Below, in pieces: positions 9,084-16,277 of a stretch of DNA of 16,277 bases. The notes beneath the pieces are model-generated. The model saw only the letters and a program-made list of their open reading frames with translations. It made no database searches and had not been told where the DNA came from. Each line of letters starts with the position of its first letter. Positions within the stretch are counted from its first letter, which is position 1. The position numbers were made by a program, and so were the translations under genes. The stretch is from Bondarzewia mesenterica. Its lineage: Eukaryota; Basidiomycota; Agaricomycetes; Russulales; Bondarzewiaceae. The stretch is taken from positions 1 to 16,277 of the forward strand of contig SGPL01000666.1 in assembly GCA_004802705.1 (NCBI GenBank), written 5' to 3'.

Positions 9084-9099
9084 TTGCTCTTCGGAGCAA
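9084..9099. repeat. Perfect 6-bp hairpin with a cUUCGg loop
   Basis: TTGCTC, TTCG, GAGCAA forms a six-pair stem closed by the very stable C(UUCG)G tetraloop if transcribed from the plus strand. It lies 330 bp after the YTP1-like stop. It could sit in a 3' UTR, or be chance. Confidence 0.4.
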
Positions 9100-9814
9100 T
9101 CGCGCTGAGGGAAATTGATGCACACAGAAGGGAAAACTGGGATATTTGGTGACATCGACTCAAATTCCCTCTCTTACCGTGCACATCGGTTGGACAACTT
9201 CACTGTCGGCTATGTATTTTAGTATAGCTCAGCTACGCGTTTTTTTTAGGGTGGTCGTTCAGGATCATGCATGATATGATAGTGATATGATGCCCTCTCC
9301 TCACCCCGGTTTCCCTGCTCAACCTGAATCATATGCTGAAAAGATATCTCGATGTCATGATTTATTGGCATCGGATAGTCAGACCGTAAGTCCCTGTTCG
9401 ATCTATCGCAGCACGGCAAACCGTGAAAACGGGATCGAATTGGCTGACGACCGGTGAAAATGACCCAGTGTAACTGATGTACATCATATACGGTAGCATA
9501 CGCAACAGCGCGCTCGGACTTCGGGAGTCGGATCGCTCGACCCACTCCAAAATCCGCAGCGTACATACGGGGAAGGACCTGGAAGTACGGACGGGACAGG
9601 TGTCGTTACCGTAGGCAATACCCTCCGAATTTGAATTTGAACGAGTTGGGCCAATTGAAAGATCGCCGGACGGGGAGTTGATGGATGAGCGGTGAGATTG
9701 AGAGGTAACGTTATGGACTAACTTATCATCCAGGTACTTATGTACTTTACTGGAACTGCGGCGGGAAGGGAAGGCCGGCGGGCTTGTCGTTGGGATGCGT
9801 AACGTCAGTCAGAG

Positions 9815-9839
9815 ACGCCTGCGTACAGCCGGCAGGCGT
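9815..9839. repeat. 8-bp perfect inverted repeat
   Basis: ACGCCTGC and GCAGGCGT are separated by 9 bp in otherwise featureless intergenic DNA. It could be a dimeric protein-binding site or a hairpin. Nothing nearby decides which. Confidence 0.4.
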
Positions 9840-10829
9840 AAACCTGAGGTTCGAAAGGGGAAATGTTCGATGTGGTTGAGCGCGAACGGCAGCCGTTCTC
9901 GATGCGCGAAAGGACTGAAGCTTGAAGTTTACTGCACTGACTGATTGACGGATTCATTGACTGGGACTTGCTCATGTGCGTGAGCGCTCGAACAGTACAT
10001 ACTTCTATCCAACTTCTATCGGATCACTGGGGATCGGAGAATTTGGCGGGAAAAAGTGAGGAGCGGTGGTGCGGTGTGGACGTGGGAGGCCGCTCAACTC
10101 TCCGGGCTCGAGCTCGACGCGCAATTGTCGGTTGATGGCATTGCGCGCCGGTCAGGGACGTCGATGATGGATATCGAATAATATTGATGAAATAAAGATG
10201 CTGATGGCTCAAGAGTGAACTCAGCGGTTCGACCGTGACGCGTAATGTTTTGGAAGAGGTGTGTTTGCGCAGTTTTTAGAGGTTCGAAGGGTGCGAGGAG
10301 GAAGGGACAGAGGAAGCGGAGGTTGGACAAGGCGAGGCGGTGGTTAGGTCTGGCACATACAGTCCGTGCCAAATGTTACGGGTGAGTTAGAAATGAGGGT
10401 TGTGAGACAAAGGATGGTCCTACAGTGAGGAAAGAAGTCCCGCGTCGTTCTTGGATCTGCTCATTGCCGTTCCCGCTGTTAGGTAGGCACGACGGACGAC
10501 CGGATGGCTCACTGCTCGTGCGCGAGGGGACATTCGACCCGACCCTCCGCATAGCTTACGAAAATGGATGTTGGGGCCACACCACGCACGCACCTGGGAG
10601 CAACGTCCAACAACGCTCCGGCGAACAAGTCGCGAGACCTTAATTTCGGACTCCTTGTATGATACGTACACGTTCCAGGGGTATGGGAGCGGGTGGGGCG
10701 GATCCGAATAAGCATCGAAGTCGGGGATCATGAATATCGAACGAGCAGGCGAGCGCAGACGAAGAGAAAAAAAAGGAGCGGATTGAAGCAAAAGGTGGAG
10801 GATGACGCCGCGCTTGAGTCTTTTGAAAT

Positions 10830-11943
10830 TTATTTACTTTCGAATTTCCGAGGCCTTGCAGCCTTTGTCTCTGCTTTCCCTGCCGACGCAGACAGTGACA
10901 AGCCCGCACGCGCCGTTTTTGTCTGCACACCGCCGTACTCGGGCGGGTACTTACCATGGAGGGACGTCGTGGAGGCGGTGCTCAGGACGGGATATAGAAG
11001 GTATAGAAGGTATTTCTCGATGCATACGGTCGAGGTCTCTGGGAGGGCGAGAGGGGCGTTGGATGTGGAGGCGTATGCGTGGAAGTCGATGGGACTTGGA
11101 GGAGCTCCGGGGTGCGTAGTTGCTCAGCGCTTAGCGCTCATTGATCATCCCGGGGGGGGGGGGAGTTCGATCGTTGCGAGCTATGGAGGTAATAGGAAAG
11201 ATGTACGAACGACTCACTGACTCATGACGCAACCGTCGCAGAACGACGACAAGATCTAGTGCAAAGTTAATATTCAATACTAGGGCTGGCGCGGTCCCGC
11301 TCATACATAGCAAGCAATTGCAAGCCTGTCCGGTGTCACTTCAATGACGCACGGCTCACCCTGGGGCCTGTAAGTCCATATCGACAAGACCGCAACGGCA
11401 ACCCACAGACCATCTAATAGATAGATGATCGGGAGCCGAAGAACCCTCGTTGAGTGGTCGATGCCAGATGGGACGCGATGGGCATAGCGCGACGCTCCGT
11501 GCCGTGTCCTGTAGTACGCTAGATAGTATACTTGTCGGAAACTCTCATGCAACATGTATGAGTGGCAATTCTGCTGTGAGTACATATGGCCGGGCTGTAG
11601 GTTCGCACTGAGGAGCTATGTACGTCGACGAGCTCTGGATAGATGGTGAATATGAGGAGGTTGCGGTTGGGGACGTACTTGGTGAGTCATGCTATGACTG
11701 CTTGGCTGTAGTCTTGTCGACGTCGATGCTGGGCGCTGGGGGCCTTGTGGGGGGGCCATGGGGACGGAGGCGATTAGCATTACTACGACGTCGTCATGTA
11801 TTCATGACCGTGACCCGTCATGCAGTGTAGTATAGTGCTATAGCTAGGGTTCTAGGTTGTGAGTGTGCGTCGCAAGTTCCTTTATTCGGACCGTGCTGAG
11901 GTTGAGTACTTACCCATATGGGACATTGCTCATTGAGGGACAT
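10830..11943 (-). other. Unresolved minus-strand locus with good splice signals
   Basis: Pieces of a minus-strand gene are suggested but I cannot join them. A TATATATT element at 12072-12065 lies about 120 bp before an ATG at 11943. A 30-nt exon (MSLNEQCPIW) ends at 11914 with a GTAAGT donor; a CTCAC branch-like site and CTAG acceptor give a 62-nt intron (11913-11852). Farther along, a frame with hydrophobic LPIIYLLDGLWVAVAVLSIW lies within 11585-11301. Near the end, a frame running to 10955 (IEKYLLYLLYPVLSTASTTS) meets another GTAAGT donor; CGGCAG ends a 75-nt intron at 10880, and the next exon reads KAETKAARPRKFESK to TAA at 10830. No family is recognised. The plus strand over 10800-11110 also reads open, so the coding strand is not certain. 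Confidence 0.22.
11152..11163 (+). repeat. Run of 12 G
   Basis: An uninterrupted G12 tract follows ATCATCCC. It is the longest homopolymer I noticed in the window and a likely site of length error or polymorphism. It falls in or beside a possible intron of the unresolved locus. Confidence 0.85.
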
Positions 11944-14007
11944 TGGCCACGGGTTGTGTTGGGCATCGGCAGGCTGTGGGGATGGTGTCGTCCAAGTATG
12001 TAGGTCAATAACTTGAGACCGGGCCAGACATGTCGAAATGAGTTTGAGTTTGTGTGCACTAGGTAATATATAGTTGAGTCGAGGATCTTGCAGGGTACGG
12101 TATATAAAGTTGTAATTAATGTCGGCGTTCCATGTCAACGTTCTTAATTATCATGTCAATAGGACGTGATCTAAGTTCAGTTTAGTATGTGTGCGATTGA
12201 ACTCGACTTGCGAAATGAACGCTTCAAGATTGATATTGATATTGAATGACGAGTGCAAGCTCTTGAGCCGGGGATACGGGAACGTACAGCGCTCAGTATA
12301 CATGTGCGGTAATTAACTTGCCAAGGGGGTAGGTTATGTATGTGACCGGGCACAACACGAGATACTTGTAGATTTGTGCATAAGCACGCATCTGGACCTG
12401 GACTTGCCTTTATCGTCGAGGGCCAGGCGAGAGCGAGACGACACGCAGATTGATCACCTCTCCTTTGGATCGATGACGATGTAGGAAGTATATTAGTGCA
12501 TACATGCGAGGGTGGGCGCGTCGACGAGCCGTAGGATAATCGAGGTCGTCGGATACCCGTTGATTCGCGTCTGCGTCTGCGCCGGCGACGGCGGAAAAGC
12601 TAATATGTAACACGAGTAATGCGACGTGGGTGAAAGCTTGAGCATGAGCCTGTGCGAGTGAAAGTGGGTTTGACAAGATATTGGTACTTGCACGAGGTTA
12701 AGAGGGAGGGAGAACTGAGGGAGAAGGAAGGATAAGCGAGAGGGAGTGGAGGGAAAAGGAAGGAGAGGACCGGCCCAGCCTGGGCCATGTTCACAGTTCG
12801 ACAACGTTTCTTTGGTTTGACGAATATTATATATCAAGAATTCTGAGTCTGAGCGGTTGATCATGCGTTTCTGGTGCGCGCACAAGGATTGGACGAGTCG
12901 ACGCCGTCGGTGCTTGACTGATGATTCGCATCGCGGCGTCGGTAAGCCATCCAGCCATGAAGCTCAGGCTGAAGCTTGCGCTGGGAACAATTTTAATAAG
13001 TTTGTTTGATGCGTAGGATAACGGTACCGGACAAGGGAACACGCACGGCATTGCAGGCCTCCGTCAGATGGTGAGATTCGAGATCGCGATCGCACAGGGT
13101 TGGGTGGGAGATTTAGAGGGCAAGGAAGGCAAGGAAGGCTCTTAGTCGTGCGCGTATATCGCGCGTGTTACTCTACTTTACAGATACTTCGGCTTGCTGT
13201 AACTTGATTACAGCATGAGGTATCGTAAACGGGGAAGGCAGAATGACATGAGGCAGCTTTGTGGCGGCGAGAAGGCACGTACGGGGGCTGGAGCTTCGAG
13301 CCTTGGAGCCTTGTTGCTTGTTGCAGTGTGGTATTAATGGTCGAGGGTTGGGGGGGAGCCTGAGATGCGGGGGAGCCGGAATGTTGCTAAGACAGACTGG
13401 GATGGGGTACAAAGTCACTGATCGTCCGGGAGAGGGAGGTGAACGAGGGACGCCGGCCGGGTGATGTCGTGCATGACTGCCACTGGACGGTCATGCACAA
13501 CCGGTCAACCGGTCATGCATCTGCATCATGATCAGGGTTCCCTGAACGTGTAAAATAACTCTAAATAAATAAGCTCACAAAAGTCTGGCTGGGCGAGATG
13601 CGTGAATACGTCAAGTCGCCTGTGATCTGATAAACTGGCCAAGGGTGCAGAGCTGGAATTTGAAAGGTTGCGTTGGTGAGCGGGACTGGGGAAGGGAATG
13701 TGGGTCTCGCGACGGTTGCGCGACGACGACGGCGACGGCGGAGGGCGCTCTGGGTCGGGATGGAACGGGACATGTTGGCGTGTCTGCCACGCGGTGATTG
13801 TCTCTCAGCGTGAACCGGGGTCCTTCCACATCTCCAGATCTCTTCTCGCTCACTCTGCCCTCACTCCTGCGAAGACGATACGCACACAAAAAAATACAGA
13901 AAAGTCGCGGCGCAAACCCTACACGGGTGCGAGGACCAGTGTTGAAAGGGCGTGAGAGGAGGGATCGCAATAATAGAGGGATGTCGTTGGTTGGGCGCCT
14001 TGTGAGG
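11944..14007. other. Long upstream region of the HSF-type gene
   Basis: About 2 kb without a supported gene. A perfect plus-strand TATATAAA occurs at 12101-12108, but only short frames follow it. Minus-strand DNA around 12600-12800 is strongly pyrimidine-rich and gives proline/serine-rich frames that look like low-complexity non-coding sequence. A small tandem repeat (AAGGAAGGC units near 13120-13140) and the palindromic motif cluster at 13469-13520 are present. Confidence 0.45.
13469..13520. repeat. Cluster of TCATGCA / CGGTCA motifs with an inverted repeat
   Basis: GTGCATGAC (13469-13477) and GTCATGCAC (13490-13498) form a perfect 9-bp inverted repeat with a 12-bp loop. ACCGGTCA then occurs twice in tandem, the second running into TCATGCAT. 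Within 52 bp CGGTCA appears three times and the TCATGCA heptamer three times counting both strands. The density suggests protein-binding sites, about 720 bp upstream of the HSF-type start codon. Confidence 0.5.
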
Positions 14008-14014
14008 ATATATA
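14008..14014 (+). promoter_or_regulatory. Possible TATA element of the HSF-type gene
   Basis: ATATATA in the context GAGGATATATAGG lies 220 bp upstream of the chosen ATG at 14234. This would leave a leader of roughly 180 nt, which is strongly C/T-rich from 14080 on, as expected of a fungal leader. The assignment rests on motif and position only. Confidence 0.35.
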
Positions 14015-14233
14015 GGAAATAATAAAATGTGAATGGAAGTAAATCGAATTAACTGGTTTCCTTTCCTCCGTCAGCTTGATGTCCTCTGGCTGGTGATCCC
14101 ATACCACCACGTTCTCCTCCCCTGCTCCTCCCCTTTCTCCTCCCGCTCGCATGCTCCCTGCCTGTTGACGCTCTCCTCTGTCTTCCTCTTGCTTTTCATC
14201 CCTCCTTCCCTTGTCCTCCGTTCGCCATTTCAA

Positions 14234-16277
14234 ATGGACGTTCATCCTCAGTCTTCCTACAACATGTCTCAAGGCGAGCTCCAGTACTCCTCGTCCCAGC
14301 AGCAACAGCCACCACAACAGTCTGCTTGGCCCTCCGGTCCTCACCTTCTCCAACCTTCTCAGCCGTTTTCGTCTCCGTCAACTCCGTCCACGTCCCTCGG
14401 CGAACAACAGCACTACTCCAACTACTACCAGCACACCTCGTCGCAATCTTCCATGAACGAAGGTATGCTCGACCGCGCCTCCACCCTCTCTCTCAACCTC
14501 TCCTCGCTTTCCGTCGCTTCCCCCACCAACCTCTCTCCTATCAACCCATCACCTCACACCTCCACGGCCACCAGCGGCGTCTCTCCCGTCACACCCATCA
14601 GTCCCTCTCCAAACCAGACCCTCAATCACAACCCTTTCGGATCCCATCACCCTCAGTTCCCTATCCAAAATCAGTTCTCCTTCACTCCCCCGGACCTGGG
14701 CATCCGATACGATGACCAGCACTACGACTTGACCGCCCGTCGTGTCGCACTCAGCAGCCGCTCTTCCTCTTCTTCCGACAAGTCTGTCCCCAGGAAACGG
14801 AGCTTCACTGCTGGCACATCCCTCTCCACAAACGTGGAAGAAGGCATGTACGATACCTCCACCGGCATGGACCTCAGCACCCCCGCTTCGTACGATGAGG
14901 TAGAAATGGGTTATCCTTCCTTGGATCACGGCGGCAGCCCCATCGACGGTGGCTCGAGCAGTGGCGAGCAGGATGACCAACTCAAGCCGCTGGACAGCCA
15001 GCGGCCTTCTTCGTCCTCTCAATCCCACGGGATGCAGGCCGGCGGTATGAACATCATCGGCAAACCCCTCGGGACGAACAATTTCGTCACGAAATTGTAT
15101 CAGTGAGTCGATCCGCGCAGCCTTTACTTTTGTCTGGCGTTCAACGATGGACCGGCAACGCGCCGTAGGATGATCAACGATCCAAAATCTGCGCATTTCA
15201 TAGCGTGGACAGAGCTCGGTACCAGGTCAGTGCCATCCCCCTGCCTCGTGCCCTCACACGCGCCAACGAGATCTGTTCAGTTTCGTCGTCTCCAACGTGG
15301 GCGAGTTCAGCCGGAGCATTCTAGGCTCCCACTTCAAGCACAACAACGTACGTCCATTCCGTCAACCCGTGGCGCTCGTGTCATGAACACGAAACACTGA
15401 TCCACGATCGCTGGCAGTTTTCAAGTTTTGTGCGGCAACTCAACATGTATGGATTCCATAAGATCAATCGAGTGAGCACACCCCCTCACCCCCGCGGAAA
15501 CGCTCTGACTCGTGATCTTGCCGTCATGCAGACGCCGCGCGCGCAACGCACCTCGACCGACGCGCAGACGTGGGAGTTTTCACACCACAAGTTCCTCCGT
15601 GGACGTCCAGATCTGCTTGAGGAGATCAAACGCAAGGCGCTCGAGCCCGATCCGTCCATCAAGCACCGTGTTGAGCTCCCCGGTGAGGTCGCCGCGCAGC
15701 TCGCACAGATGCGCGACGAGAACCGGCGCGTCGTCAATACCCTTACTGCCGAAAGGGCAAAGTTTGAGCGCCTGGCGCTTATCACAAAAACACTCTATGA
15801 TGTGGTCGCAAAAAGTTTTCCAGGGGGAGGTAGGTCTTTTTTCCCGTCGTTTGACCCTTTTTTTCACCCTCGGACCCTCTGTCTTGTGTCCTATGACGCG
15901 ACGCGACACGCCGTCGCACCCCGTTTTCCTCGCGACTTCTGTCGTCTTCTTATTTCCCGTTGGTTGACGTCATCCACACCCAAATTAACTTCTCGCCATT
16001 CTTTCACAGTGCCTGTGCCCTTCCCCGCAGACCTCATCGAGTCCAGCGATAGCCCAAACATCTACATCACTTCTCCCACAATGACGGTCCCCTCTCACGC
16101 GTTCCCTCCCCCCTCGATGCAATCGCTCTCCAACCCTTCCCTGCATTCCCTAAGCCCAGGCTCGAGCCCGACCGCTCCAGACTTCCCCGCGCACGTGCAC
16201 TCGCACACGCACCCCCACTCGCACTCCCACACGCCGCACACGCTCTCGCGCCAACACTCGTTCCAGCACCCATACGA
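14234..16277 (+). CDS. HSF-type transcription factor, 3' end cut by the window
   Basis: A nuclear DNA-binding regulator with a heat-shock-factor domain, related to fungal Hsf1/Sfl1-type proteins. Exons: 14234-15102, 15169-15225, 15281-15347, 15418-15471, 15532-15829 and 16010 to the edge. Residues 1-283 are Ser/Pro/Gln-rich, probably activation or regulatory sequence. The DNA-binding domain (about 284-384) starts FVTKLYQMINDP, contains the recognition-helix region [20 protein letters not shown] and ends [17 protein letters not shown] coiled coil (about 401-445, [17 protein letters not shown] onward) fits an HSF oligomerisation segment. The tail is Ser/Pro- then His-rich. I prefer the ATG at 14234 (CAAATGG) over an in-frame ATG at 14033, whose extra 67 codons are C/T-rich leader. 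The response-regulator domain of Skn7-type proteins is not seen in the visible part. Intron 5 (180 nt) is in frame and stop-free, so it may be exonic or retained. Confidence 0.9.

Larger units (their letters stand above)
8755..10829. other. Long intergenic stretch without a supported gene
   Basis: The first part is the 3' end of the YTP1-like transcript. Beyond it I find only short overlapping frames on both strands, for example 106 codons at 9566-9246 minus and 92 codons at 10372-10094 minus. None has a recognisable motif, a convincing exon chain or typical codon use. Two perfect hairpins (9084-9099 and 9815-9839) are listed separately. Confidence 0.45.

Noticed and set aside
9246..9566. 106-codon minus-strand open frame
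   Set aside because: There is no motif, neighbouring exon or promoter signal, and codon use is unlike the real genes. It is best read as chance.
11124..11138. AGCGCTTAGCGCT palindrome
   Set aside because: It is a short self-complementary word without a conserved partner or spacing, and is likely chance.
12410..13051. Overlapping proline/serine-rich minus-strand frames
   Set aside because: Three frames are open at once because the strand is pyrimidine-rich. No exon chain or domain can be built.
14033..14233. In-frame 67-codon N-terminal extension of the HSF-type protein with hydrophobic stretches
   Set aside because: The DNA is C/T-rich leader sequence, and the ATG at 14234 has better context. 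A membrane-anchored heat-shock-type factor would be surprising. The longer form would need transcript evidence.
1..16277. CRISPR array, rRNA, bacterial operon or viral genes
   Set aside because: No regularly spaced repeats, rRNA sequence or prokaryotic gene organisation is seen. The intron-dense genes are fungal.

Overview
The window looks like a piece of nuclear genome from a basidiomycete fungus, most likely a mushroom-forming Agaricomycete. The evidence is intron-dense genes with mostly 50-65 nt introns, several exons of only 7-19 nt, C/G-ending codons, short pyrimidine-rich leaders and fungal-type protein families. All gene models come from reading splice junctions by eye against recalled family patterns. 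No database search was run.

Layout, left to right. (1) 222-558, plus strand: a possible 5' remnant of an unrecognised gene with its own TATA box. (2) 606-2022, minus strand: a nine-exon short-chain dehydrogenase/reductase (SDR) gene carrying a one-base frameshift exactly at the catalytic-lysine codon. (3) 2023-3980: intergenic DNA between the divergent SDR and glucanase genes. It holds a TATA box for each gene, a diverged direct duplication, and a complete 352-bp Tc1/mariner-type MITE with about 87-bp terminal inverted repeats and TA target duplications. (4) 3981-6282, plus: a secreted GH5 glucanase with 16 exons, including a 7-nt microexon and a GC-AG intron. (5) 6689-8754, plus: a YTP1-like multi-pass membrane protein with 12 exons, also with a 7-nt microexon. 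(6) 8755-14233: about 5.5 kb without a confident gene. It contains hairpins, a 12-G tract, an unresolved minus-strand locus with good splice signals (about 11943-10830), and a cluster of repeated palindromic motifs upstream of the next gene. (7) 14234 to the window edge, plus: an HSF-type transcription factor with a long Ser/Pro/Gln-rich N-terminus, the DNA-binding domain, a coiled coil and a His-rich tail, truncated at the right end.

The genes do not form an obvious pathway or cluster. The glucanase probably acts on cell-wall beta-glucan, the YTP1-like protein sits in membranes, the SDR is a generic oxidoreductase and the HSF-type factor is a regulator. No clearly new biological system was identified. 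The items most worth checking are the SDR frameshift, the microexons and GC-AG intron, the stop-free 180-nt intron in the HSF gene, the MITE, and the unresolved minus-strand locus.
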